Position numbers and translations under genes: made by a program. Source: a virus. From it: 57,735 nt of DNA. Under the pieces are notes generated by a model. That model ran no database searches. It was given only the letters and a program-made list of their open reading frames with translations, and had not been told where the DNA came from. Of this stretch, positions 44,371-52,056 are shown one piece after another; position 1 is the first letter of the stretch; each line of letters begins with the position of its first letter. The stretch lies in IMG/VR virus record IMGVR_UViG_3300017575_000049, positions 1 through 57,735 of that record. One strand, given 5' to 3'.

Positions 44371-44672
44371 TCGAACGGTTCGAGCGCGGTAATCGAATCC
44401 AGAACTACCTCGGTCCGGCCAAACGGCATCGCATACGCGTCGGTCGTGTATCCAACATCATCGACCACCAGCAGGCTGAACGAGGCACTCGTGGTCTGAA
44501 CCGTATAGCAGGTCAGCAACCGCATATCTCGCGACCGATTGAGTATCCCGAACTCCTGGGCGAGATGTACCCCCTCACCAATTGAGAGTATGTAGTCGGC
44601 AATCCCGGACGGCATCCGCGACGTCCACTCGATATCGGACAATAGGTCCGACACAGCAAAGCCTGCATTCAT
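44352..44672 (-). CDS. Uncharacterised small protein
   Basis: A 106-residue protein (SGIADYILSIGEGVHLAQEF, then FSLLVVDDVGYTTDAYAMPF). It is mixed alpha/beta with no known family. The 3' end overlaps one copy of the 33-bp direct repeat. It is the leftmost gene of the leftward lysogeny-region set. Confidence 0.45.
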   Translation of the reverse strand: MNAGFAVSDLLSDIEWTSRMPSGIADYILSIGEGVHLAQEFGILNRSRDMRLLTCYTVQTTSASFSLLVVDDVGYTTDAYAMPFGRTEVVLDSITALEPFEALQST

Positions 44673-44823
44673 TGTAATACTGACATCTTGACCACTCGGT
44701 CAGTGTAACAGTCGTGCGACAGAGATAATTTCGCATCCATACAATGTACCGTATGTGTATACGGTATTTAGCTATATCGGCTGGCAGCAATATATACTGG
44801 TGCAGTAACACGTCCATCGCAGA

Positions 44824-45015
44824 CTACGGGTCGTTCAGCGACGACCAGCGTCCGCTGATTGGGTGAAACAGTGCACTGCTCGATAGTACCCCATCAAGTT
44901 CGACCGACCGGTGTGTGCAGCTACACACCAGCACGTACCCCACACCAGGCCTGAATCCGGCATGAACCGATGCATCACAGTCAGTACAGACCACGGCCTC
45001 GTCGTCCGGTCGCAT
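44824..45015 (-). CDS. Small zinc-binding protein
   Basis: A 63-residue protein from the ATG at 45015, 5 bp after the stop of the winged-helix gene. It has CTDCDASVHAGF and then VLVCSCTHRSVE, a CxxC...CxC zinc site. The longer frame to 45063 overlaps the regulator gene and is less likely. It probably shares the regulator's transcript and may act with it. Confidence 0.5.
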   Translation of the reverse strand: MRPDDEAVVCTDCDASVHAGFRPGVGYVLVCSCTHRSVELDGVLSSSALFHPISGRWSSLNDP

Positions 45016-45019
45016 CCAC

Positions 45020-45322
45020 TTAGCTATCGACTGTGTCCACGAAGTCAGCCAGCGCAACCGCATCAGGGATACTCGATAACGTCAGCTCACCGGACTCGGT
45101 CTTGCGGACCAGGCGCATCTCGCGAAGTGGCTTCATGATGCGAGAAATCATCGCCTGTGAGGCCCCGACCGCCTCGGCTATCTCTACCTGCTGGAATGAG
45201 GCAGTATTGTGCCGTGCAAGAAATGTTACAGCGCGGACCTGGGTGTTGTCGCCGAAGAACATCTCCAGGCCGTGCGAACGCGATTCATCATCGATGGCTA
45301 TCTCAGCACTGGTCGAACTCAT
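45020..45322 (-). CDS. Winged-helix transcription regulator (MarR/ArsR-like)
   Basis: A 100-residue protein of winged-helix type: helix 2 (TASFQQVEIAEAVGASQAMI), recognition helix (SRIMKPLREMRLVRKTES) and a wing (GELTLS). It contains the classic 'seiAeavgvSqamvSR' helix-turn-helix. It is likely a viral repressor or activator of the lysogeny region. Its own start has an ATATGC/GCATAT box 9 nt upstream (45332-45337) and a TATTAAAG TATA-like box further up. Confidence 0.75.
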   Translation of the reverse strand: MSSTSAEIAIDDESRSHGLEMFFGDNTQVRAVTFLARHNTASFQQVEIAEAVGASQAMISRIMKPLREMRLVRKTESGELTLSSIPDAVALADFVDTVDS

Positions 45323-45395
45323 CTATTACAAATATGCATCTGAACACTTTAATACTGTCGGGAACGGCTACTATCTGCACCAGCCAACGAGGCGC

Positions 45396-45881
45396 TCACT
45401 CGATGTTGACATAGGCCTGATTGAACTGGATGGCCTGTTCACCGGTCAACGCACTGAACACATCCAGGTCACTGCCATCGACGACCTCGATTGCCTCTAA
45501 CTCAAGCTCCTGCACCACATCGGTACTGACCTCTCGGTTGACCGCCGTCGCGAATATCCGACCAATCTCCTCACCAAGCCTGATGCGGTGGTCTTCGTGG
45601 GCGAGCTCTCTGGTGACACGACTCACCAACAGCGTAATCGCGATGCCGGTGACGCTGTCATGGAGGAAGCTCGGTCGGTACGATTCATCTTGTGTGGCAT
45701 TGTGACGCTCCATTTCGACACGAGCAGCGAACGCATCACTGCCTGTCGCTGACAGCTCTGTCGCCAGGTCATAAAGCAGGTCAGTTGTCAACTCCGACTG
45801 GTCGAAGGTGATAATCTGGTTGTGTACATCAAATTCCTCGCCGACCATCGTCGGGTTGGCGTATGGGTCTCGTGAGTTCAT
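45396..45881 (-). CDS. Uncharacterised protein
   Basis: A 161-residue helical, acidic protein (SELTTDLLYDLATELSATGS, then LGEEIGRIFATAVNREVSTD). No family recognised. It precedes the winged-helix gene on the same strand by 73 bp. Confidence 0.5.
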   Translation of the reverse strand: MNSRDPYANPTMVGEEFDVHNQIITFDQSELTTDLLYDLATELSATGSDAFAARVEMERHNATQDESYRPSFLHDSVTGIAITLLVSRVTRELAHEDHRIRLGEEIGRIFATAVNREVSTDVVQELELEAIEVVDGSDLDVFSALTGEQAIQFNQAYVNIE

Positions 45882-46006
45882 ACACGCTATGTAGGTGCAT
45901 GGGGTACTTGTAACCCGGTGGGTGCACCACTATGAACCGCCGTATACGGCCGTCTCAAGGCGATAGAAGATCAGTTGCAACCGTACCACATCGCGCGGTC
46001 GTACTG

Positions 46007-46291
46007 TCAGTCAAGTTGCTCGTCGACAAAGGCCCGCTCGGGGTCGACTGGGTTCCCGTCAGGGTCGACCAGCTGTTCGCCGATAGTCCAGCCTCGGTCC
46101 ACAAGGATGAACGCCGACATAGCGTGTTCACGGGTATCTACAACCGTCTCTCCGGACGGCACAACGCCCTCATGTACCAACACGATGCGGGCCAGCTCCA
46201 TATCAGACTTGGGCTGCAGGCGTTCGTACATCTCCATTCGGTCCATCGTGGTCGATATATCGGGACCAGCAGGCTTCAGTGTACCCCTCAT
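46007..46291 (-). CDS. Uncharacterised small protein
   Basis: A 94-residue protein from the ATG at 46291, which overlaps the stop of the membrane gene upstream (ATGA). Features are a helix (MDRMEMYERLQPKSDMELAR) and strands (IVLVHEGVVPSGETVVDT). It ends in VDPERAFVDEQLD. It is the third gene in a tightly overlapped set of three. Confidence 0.45.
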   Translation of the reverse strand: MRGTLKPAGPDISTTMDRMEMYERLQPKSDMELARIVLVHEGVVPSGETVVDTREHAMSAFILVDRGWTIGEQLVDPDGNPVDPERAFVDEQLD

Positions 46292-46527
46292 CGTGACCGA
46301 CCTCGAACAAGTACCCAGATGAGAACCCACAGTACCTCGCGCCCGAGCCAGTAGCGGTCAATGTACACAATTAGCCCGGCGCCAAGCACACCCAGCACAA
46401 GGCCGGTGTACGGTCCAATGATATCGGTCAGGACAAACAGCACTACGGCCAGGACGAACAGGACAAACTGCCCATACAACATACACGCCATGCCGACAGC
46501 GTCGCTGGCACTGGGCACATCATCCAT
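46288..46527 (-). CDS. Small membrane protein
   Basis: A 79-residue protein from the ATG at 46527, overlapping the zinc-ribbon gene's stop by 8 bp. It has two hydrophobic helices (YGQFVLFVLAVVLFVLTDII; GLVLGVLGAGLIVYIDRYWL) and then REVLWVLIWVLV, so perhaps three spans. It lies between the zinc-ribbon gene and the gene at 46007, with both borders overlapping. Confidence 0.5.
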   Translation of the reverse strand: MDDVPSASDAVGMACMLYGQFVLFVLAVVLFVLTDIIGPYTGLVLGVLGAGLIVYIDRYWLGREVLWVLIWVLVRGRSR

Positions 46528-46654
46528 CAGGCCCCCCCAGGGCAGTGGTTGGCCTGAGTCGTACACCGCAGTGTTGACAGAACCAGGCTGACATCGCAAC
46601 CGAGCGGTCACAGTCCGGACAACAGACCCGGTATGAACCAACCCCATCAGCCAT
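46520..46654 (-). CDS. 44-residue zinc ribbon protein
   Basis: A short frame with CCPDCDRSV...FCQHCGVRLRP, two CxxC pairs spaced as in double zinc-ribbon domains. The ATG at 46654 is used. The TGA is inside the next gene's start region (GATGGATGATG at 46520-46530), giving coupling. It opens a three-gene set with a membrane protein. Confidence 0.6.
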   Translation of the reverse strand: MADGVGSYRVCCPDCDRSVAMSAWFCQHCGVRLRPTTALGGPDG

Positions 46655-46674
46655 CGTCCTCGGTGTATACCATA

Positions 46675-46767
46675 TGTCGACCCTGGGAGTCGAACCCAGC
46701 AGCACGTCTCGGTAACAGCATGGAATCATGGGAAACGATTCAAGACATGCGACACCTCGTAGCCGAC
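46675..46767 (-). tRNA. tRNA-like cloverleaf (degenerate)
   Basis: On the minus strand a 93-nt sequence folds as a cloverleaf: acceptor GTCGGCT with GGTCGAC (7 of 7 pairs with two G-U), D-stem GAGG/TCTT, anticodon arm AATCG TTTCCCA TGATT, and a perfect T-arm CTGGG TTCGACT CCCAG, ending with A. Oddities are the missing U8 and GG in the D-loop and a 24-nt variable region. Read literally the anticodon is UCC. It may be a real but degenerate tRNA, or a tRNA fragment near an old attachment site. It lies in the gap between two genes. Confidence 0.35.
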
Positions 46768-46809
46768 GGAACCGCAGACAGCGACAGACAGCAACAGACA
46801 GCTATTGAT

Positions 46810-47700
46810 TCAGTTGTCTGAGACAGAAACCCCCTGTGCGTCGCGAGCAGACTGAATCTCGTCATCGCTTGGGTAGGCCTCATCGAGCCAGCCGGTTGCT
46901 CGCTGAAGCGTTGGGTCGGGCTCAAACTCTTCGGTCGGCTGAATAGCCTCAAGCCCGTTGTCGGTCTTGGCCATCACTGTCGACCAGTATGCATCACCGT
47001 CGTATTCGTGGTCGACATCCTTGAGGCGCTGCAAGAGGAACACGACCTTCTTACCCTCGACATCCGGTCGGAGTTGTGTGTCACGCGCGTAGCGTGGAGG
47101 CGTGTAGCCATTGGTGTCATCAAAGTACTCGACAAGCCGACCGTTCGGCGTCGGGAACCCAGAGTTCTCGTTAATGACAGGCTCACCACTCTCGGTGCGC
47201 TCGACATCAGCTGCACCTCTGCCCTTCACATCAAGACACTGAACAGCCGACCGACCAGCGTTGCCAGTCATCTTGATGACAAGCTCATCAACGCCATCGA
47301 AGTCGTCGACCTTCTCTCCGTAGAACAGGTTACCGTCAAAGTCGACACCCGCATTCTCGACCTCGTCGGTAGCCTCATCGTCCAGATTGACGACCTTGAA
47401 GTCATCACCGGTCTCCTTGGTTGAGCTGAAGATAGTCGACCCATCCAGCTTCTTATCTTCGTCGCCCGTCATGATGAACGGGTCCGTCACGATGAGACCG
47501 GCAAATCCGCGGTCCTCATCGTCGGCTGGGTCGCCAGGGAAGCGACGAAGTACGGTGGCGGTGCCACCAATAGCGACTGTCGGGTGTACCTTCAGGTACT
47601 CACAGTTCGATACGTCATACCGCTCGTGGTCATCAGGGTCAACAGACTGCCCGGAGTTGCTCTCCTCAGCAGCTTTCTTGCCGATGTCGGTTACAGACAT
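46810..47700 (-). CDS. Uncharacterised protein, probably abundant early product
   Basis: A 296-residue, very acidic beta-rich protein (LKVHPTVAIGGTATVLRRFP; FDGNLFYGEKVDDFDGVDEL; GKKVVFLLQRLKDV). No family recognised. A strong leaderless-type promoter (TTAAGTATAT with a GCATAC box) directly precedes the ATG at 47700. An ATG at 47709 would fall after the promoter's start site and adds three residues. A single-stranded DNA or structural role is possible but not supported by a motif. Confidence 0.5.
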   Translation of the reverse strand: MSVTDIGKKAAEESNSGQSVDPDDHERYDVSNCEYLKVHPTVAIGGTATVLRRFPGDPADDEDRGFAGLIVTDPFIMTGDEDKKLDGSTIFSSTKETGDDFKVVNLDDEATDEVENAGVDFDGNLFYGEKVDDFDGVDELVIKMTGNAGRSAVQCLDVKGRGAADVERTESGEPVINENSGFPTPNGRLVEYFDDTNGYTPPRYARDTQLRPDVEGKKVVFLLQRLKDVDHEYDGDAYWSTVMAKTDNGLEAIQPTEEFEPDPTLQRATGWLDEAYPSDDEIQSARDAQGVSVSDN

Positions 47701-47711
47701 TGCAATCAATA

Positions 47712-47733
47712 GTATGCGTGTGATATACTTAAC
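47712..47733 (-). promoter_or_regulatory. Promoter with GCATAC box, gene starting at 47700
   Basis: On the minus strand GTTAAGTATAT (47723-47733) is followed by GCATAC (47712-47717) ending 11 nt before the ATG at 47700. The layout matches the reductase promoter at 31516-31537. Confidence 0.6.
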
Positions 47734-47785
47734 TGTTAGGTAAGACAGTCATATCGGTCCACGCCACCGTCAGCCTACCACCAGG

Positions 47786-48184
47786 TTACCACTCGTCGCC
47801 AGACGGCATGGTGTACTGTGCACGCTTGAGTATCTGCCAGACCACGATAAGCCCATCTCGAAGCTCACTGGGCAGGCCAAGTCGGCACGCATCAACAAGC
47901 AACGTCAGCTCAGACAGCGCATCGCTCAGATGATTGTATGTGACCCCAGCGTCCGGTGAGAGCACGCTGGCGACGTGAAACCCGTTATCTGGAAACGAGT
48001 CCGCCTTCACTGACTCGATAGCTTCCCGCACCTCGTACAGGGCCATATCGAGTCGTCGACTGGACGACTCCGTGTAGCCAGCAACAAGGAATCCTGCTGC
48101 CTCAGCGGTTGCCGTTATCGCCCCAACAACCGGCGATATCGTTTCATCATGGTCATATTCTTCTATCGGAGCAGTCTCCATCAT
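47786..48184 (-). CDS. Helical protein, possible paralogue of the gene at 48232
   Basis: A 132-residue helical protein (VGAITATAEAAGFLVAGYTE; RRLDMALYEVREAIESVKAD; LSELTLLVDACRLGLP). The start is the ATG pair at 48184/48181, with a GCATAC box (48193-48198) 8 nt upstream. A motif xHLDxAxxxxxEA/RLDMALYEVREA is shared with its neighbour, so the two may have arisen by duplication. Function unknown. Confidence 0.5.
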   Translation of the reverse strand: MMETAPIEEYDHDETISPVVGAITATAEAAGFLVAGYTESSSRRLDMALYEVREAIESVKADSFPDNGFHVASVLSPDAGVTYNHLSDALSELTLLVDACRLGLPSELRDGLIVVWQILKRAQYTMPSGDEW

Positions 48185-48231
48185 ACACACACGTATGCGT
48201 ACAGCGCAAAAAAGTCTACCGGCAAACAGCC

Positions 48232-48648
48232 CTATCTGCCCGGAACATATTCGATAGCCCGCTGGACCGCAGCCTCGGCCATATGTAACAGACTGACCGC
48301 CTCGAAGGTTGTCTCCGATGCACGGGCCAGAATGTGTGCCTCGTGGATGTGAGTAATGGCTGTATCGAGATGTTCTCTGACTGGGCCCCACCCGCGTTCG
48401 TGGTCGTCGACCGACGGCACCTCGTCATGGGGGAGCAGTGCTCGCTCACGCGCGTGCGTATCGATGATAGCCTGAATCTGGCCCGAGATATCATCGAGAA
48501 AGGCCTGGAACAGTGTAAATGGCGCCTGCGTCATAACACCAGGGTGCGCACTGGTCACCGCATCAACGGTGTCACCAATCAGTGGCGTAATATCTTCGAC
48601 CAGCTCGCGGTTCAGTATCGGTGTGGTGTCATGTATCGGGGATGGCAT
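48232..48648 (-). CDS. Helical protein, possible paralogue of the gene at 47786
   Basis: A 138-residue protein (FTLFQAFLDDISGQIQAIID; HLDTAITHIHEAHILARASE; EAVSLLHMAEAAVQRAIEYV). The start at 48648 has a GCATAC box (48657-48662) 8 nt upstream and CTTAGG further up. The final helices resemble those of the gene just downstream. Function unknown. Confidence 0.5.
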   Translation of the reverse strand: MPSPIHDTTPILNRELVEDITPLIGDTVDAVTSAHPGVMTQAPFTLFQAFLDDISGQIQAIIDTHARERALLPHDEVPSVDDHERGWGPVREHLDTAITHIHEAHILARASETTFEAVSLLHMAEAAVQRAIEYVPGR

Positions 48649-48698
48649 AGCACACCGTATGCGTATAACTGACCTAAGCGTTGGGGTGGCTACTACTA

Positions 48699-48881
48699 TC
48701 AGATGCGCTCGACAATAGCCGACTCATCATTCGATGGGTCGATACAGCCATACCGCGCAGCATGTCGTCCAGCCCGCTGACAGGCAATGTTGGGTCGGCT
48801 GTCGGTCACCTCAGACTTCCATCCGCAAGAGCACACAGCACGCCATAGCGTGGGCCCTGTCGATTCCTGTCTGTCACTCAC
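48699..48881 (-). CDS. Small zinc-binding protein, last gene of the GHKL operon
   Basis: A 60-residue protein starting at GTG 48881, which overlaps the stop of the ATPase gene (GTGA). It has CSCGWKSEV and a later ACQRAGRHAARYGC, so CxC...C...H...C can bind one zinc. The haloarchaeal 'CSCGW' motif is common in small DUF proteins. It is coupled to the GHKL ATPase and may bind it. Confidence 0.55.
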   Translation of the reverse strand: MSDRQESTGPTLWRAVCSCGWKSEVTDSRPNIACQRAGRHAARYGCIDPSNDESAIVERI

Positions 48882-51871
48882 TGTGGCAGGCCCTCCATGT
48901 GGCCTGCATCATCGAGCACACGCAGTAGGGCTAACTTTGCAAGCTCCCGGTCCATGTAGTTGTGCTTGGGTGTAAGCACCGCCCAGGTGTCTGCATCGGT
49001 CCCATCGCGGTCAAACGCGGTTGTGTCGAACAACCCATGGCACCGACTGCTGGGGAACGCAGTCCCATCGTCAGGGAAGAACGCATCCAGTGTGTCGAGA
49101 ATGTCAAATCGGACATCAGACAGCGTCGTGGGCTCCAGTATTTCATCCCACTCAACGGCATCACGGGGGAACCGTTCGGGTGGATACTCCGATTCAAGCC
49201 GTCGTTCCAGTGCAATACTGGCAACGTCTACTGGCTCTTTCTTCCGGATTCCCTCTGCATACATATGTAGCCCGGTGATGCCCCACCCCCGGACAACAAG
49301 TGGTGCATCAGACTCCGTGCGCCTCGAACGCCTGGGCTGTGCATCGCCAGCACCGGGCAGATGGACAGCACCGGACTGTGCAGTCTCACGGCTAACCAGC
49401 GCCAGTCGGTCATATTGTTTCGGGCTAAACGAGGTGTGACTATCAAGTGTACCACAGAACTGCCCCATCGCAGTCTCTTCAACATACCCACTCTCACCAC
49501 GGAACAGCGTGTGGTACGTTGCTAACTGGTCACTCTCATCCACAAAGACACAGTCCGATTCAGTCAGCTCACTCAGCTGGGCTGTCTCGGTGGTCACGCT
49601 GGTCGGGCACCCATCATCAGTCGGCTCATACAGCCACCCGCTGTGTTCATTGTAGACCTGTGCAACGTCATAGACTGTCACCGTCGGGTCTGGAAGACTG
49701 TCCAGTGCTTCGTCTGTGCTCTCGTATATCCGGTCGGCCGATGCGAGGTATTCATAGACATAGCCGGGGACAACTGCATAGCCAATGCCAAACTGGACCT
49801 GGTCACCACCAGCGGATGCGGAGTGCTCGCTCTGGTCGTAAATGACCAGCCTATCGATGGTATGCAGGTCTATCAACTGACCCCCATTCTCACCGTCGAA
49901 CAGCTCGTAGACCGATGCAGACTCCCGCGTGAGAAAGTACTTGGATTGGCCGGCCCCAGTCCGAATCTTGATGTTTCGCTTTGCGGGGTCAAGCCCATCA
50001 GCATCATCGGCGAAGACAGATGTCGATGTGCGACCACCGGACGCGCCCGTGCCAGACGTCCGGTTCCGTCGGTCGAGACTGGCAACCGGGTGGTCTGCAC
50101 CAATAGCATCGTAGGTGTCCACAATGTCATAGAGCGAAAGCTCCTTCAACAGTGACCAGCCAAATGCCTCTGCATAGGTATCGTACGACTCGACATGAAC
50201 AACTACGTTGTCCGGATGCAGGGCCCAGGCAAGCCGAACCTTGTCTGCAGACCCGAGCGACTTGGCCATGTACACTGTCCCCTCGCTACCAACATCCTGT
50301 AACACCTGCTGGATATCGACACTGGTGCGGTTGCGTTTCAGCGAGATAGATTGTGCCGAGTTATATCGCGGTGCCAGTCCAACGGTTTCACTGACAAACT
50401 TGAGCTGGGTCGCGGTTGTCGAATCAAGGGTGACACCAAGCGCAGATGCAATCCCCGACAGTATCTTTTCTGGACTGGCATGCTTGAATCGGGGTCCAAA
50501 GTCGTCGGCTGCCTTCCGGAAGAGCGTCAGCTCGGCATCGGAAAACGACTGCAGGGCAACGACACCATCGGCCGATAACTGCTCGAACAGTGTGACTGCC
50601 TGCTGGCGATACTGCTCACGCAGCTGGTCGGCGACCGCTGCATAGAACTCCACATAGCCGTTTTCCAGTCGGTCCTTGTCATCAACCGGTGGTGGCATCA
50701 CGACATCGTCGCCGAGGCGGTCTTTCCGAACGTACATCTCCTGCTGGGCCGGCTCAAGACTCTGGTAGGCCGGACGTTCAAGTGGTATCTCTCCGGTGTG
50801 GTCGACATCATCACAGGTGCACTGGTAGACAGGCCCGTTCTCCATCTTCAGCCGTAGGTCAAATGCCCACGGTGCCTCGCGAGTATGATGGTTGTAGCGA
50901 GTGTCCTTGGACTCAATAGGCTGACTTACCAGATACATCGATGTGTCGCGAGATCGCGGTGGCGCAGACACAGCCTCGACGTATGCATCCTCGTACGCGA
51001 TGGTCGGCTGTGAATCAGCTATCTGGTCGGCCAGTGACTGATGGCCCCATTCTTCACACTGGTCAGGCATGAGCTGGCCGTTTGCGTCATACTCGATGTA
51101 GACAATATCAACGTAGTAGCCCCGCTGGAGCCGGTCAATCTCATCAAAGATATCCAGGTCGTGAACCTCCTGTGTCACCGCCGGAAACCGAAAAGTCGTC
51201 CCATGGCCAGTGCGAAGCCCATCAAGGTCGTTCATCCCGGTGATGCGCATCCGTTCTCCGTAGTTGGCTCCGTCCTGCAGTGACTGGGTGTGCCATTCAA
51301 ACTCACCCTGCTTGCCAACCGGCATGAAGCCAGACATCAACCCCTGCCCAAACTGGCCCAGGTCGGCGCCGTTACTGTGTGAGCCAGAGAGCCCAACCTC
51401 CTCGACCAGCTGGAACTCATCAACCGAGATACCGATGCCGTTGTCCGAGGTGACCACATCGGCCCGCCCGGCCTCCTTGTGTGAGTAGGCAATCTCGATA
51501 ACTGCGTTGTAGCCACAGTGGGTATCTGCCATCTCAAGCACAGCCAGTGGTTCAAGCTCGGCTACCTCGTCGGCGTCGAACCCAGCCTCGGTCCGCAGTA
51601 AGTAGCGCCCAGCACGAATGCACGCGGTCTGGTGGTTGGAAATGTACTCCCGGAGCCACGCAATGACCGAGTCATACCGGAAGGCGAATCGCTCGCCTGT
51701 CCGCCGGGGGTCGTACCCGAACGACCGGTGGGCATCGTCACCGTAGGCCTGCTTGATTGGGTGGTCGCCATCTGCAACGTTCACCCGTGATTCGACAACA
51801 TCGGTCGGTGTGCGGTACGTCTCTGGGTCGAACGTATCATCAGCATCGTCGTCAATCTCTGGTTGCGACAT
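48878..51871 (-). CDS. GHKL (Bergerat-fold) ATPase, T4 rIIA-like or Hsp90/MORC-like
   Basis: A 997-residue protein. N-terminal ATPase motifs: Glu75-xxx-Asn79-xxx-Ala83 (EYISNHQTACIRAG), the G1 box DNGIGIS (143-149), the G2 box NGADLGQFGQGLMSG (167-181) and GHGTTFRF (about 220). The catalytic Glu and Mg-binding Asn are present. The remaining 750 residues contain a transducer-like part and a long C-terminal region (AxGDAQPRRSRR linker near 820) I cannot assign. Such proteins include phage rIIA, MutL, MORC and Hsp90. It has its own promoter and follows the gene at 52057. Confidence 0.75.
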   Translation of the reverse strand: MSQPEIDDDADDTFDPETYRTPTDVVESRVNVADGDHPIKQAYGDDAHRSFGYDPRRTGERFAFRYDSVIAWLREYISNHQTACIRAGRYLLRTEAGFDADEVAELEPLAVLEMADTHCGYNAVIEIAYSHKEAGRADVVTSDNGIGISVDEFQLVEEVGLSGSHSNGADLGQFGQGLMSGFMPVGKQGEFEWHTQSLQDGANYGERMRITGMNDLDGLRTGHGTTFRFPAVTQEVHDLDIFDEIDRLQRGYYVDIVYIEYDANGQLMPDQCEEWGHQSLADQIADSQPTIAYEDAYVEAVSAPPRSRDTSMYLVSQPIESKDTRYNHHTREAPWAFDLRLKMENGPVYQCTCDDVDHTGEIPLERPAYQSLEPAQQEMYVRKDRLGDDVVMPPPVDDKDRLENGYVEFYAAVADQLREQYRQQAVTLFEQLSADGVVALQSFSDAELTLFRKAADDFGPRFKHASPEKILSGIASALGVTLDSTTATQLKFVSETVGLAPRYNSAQSISLKRNRTSVDIQQVLQDVGSEGTVYMAKSLGSADKVRLAWALHPDNVVVHVESYDTYAEAFGWSLLKELSLYDIVDTYDAIGADHPVASLDRRNRTSGTGASGGRTSTSVFADDADGLDPAKRNIKIRTGAGQSKYFLTRESASVYELFDGENGGQLIDLHTIDRLVIYDQSEHSASAGGDQVQFGIGYAVVPGYVYEYLASADRIYESTDEALDSLPDPTVTVYDVAQVYNEHSGWLYEPTDDGCPTSVTTETAQLSELTESDCVFVDESDQLATYHTLFRGESGYVEETAMGQFCGTLDSHTSFSPKQYDRLALVSRETAQSGAVHLPGAGDAQPRRSRRTESDAPLVVRGWGITGLHMYAEGIRKKEPVDVASIALERRLESEYPPERFPRDAVEWDEILEPTTLSDVRFDILDTLDAFFPDDGTAFPSSRCHGLFDTTAFDRDGTDADTWAVLTPKHNYMDRELAKLALLRVLDDAGHMEGLPQ

Positions 51872-51884
51872 TGTACAGGTAGCT

Positions 51885-51918
51885 GTATGCGGACCACATA
51901 CTTAATTCTAATGCAAGA
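51885..51918 (-). promoter_or_regulatory. GHKL ATPase promoter
   Basis: The minus strand carries an 18-mer (plus strand CTTAATTCTAATGCAAGA, 51901-51918) including a TATA-like TTAAGTATG, followed by GCATAC (51885-51890) 13 nt before the ATG at 51871. The same 18-mer with one change stands before the partner gene at 53273-53290. Confidence 0.7.
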
Positions 51919-51951
51919 AATGTATATGGCATACCTGATTGTTGGTAGTTA

Positions 51952-51980
51952 GTATATCACTATATTGATATAGTATATAC
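51952..51980. promoter_or_regulatory. AT-rich inverted repeat between the partner gene and the GHKL gene
   Basis: GTATATCACTATAT and ATATAGTATATAC form an inverted repeat of 6+6 bp arms with one bulged base and a TG loop. It may act as an operator for the ATPase promoter 35 bp away, or end transcription from the 396-residue gene upstream. The 185-bp gap 51872-52056 holds no gene. Confidence 0.45.
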
Positions 51981-52056
51981 CAGCGTTCAGACAGATATGG
52001 CTGGAGTGGCACCGCTCTCACTGCTGTGGTGGCCCGTCAAAAAATCGAGTGGGAGA

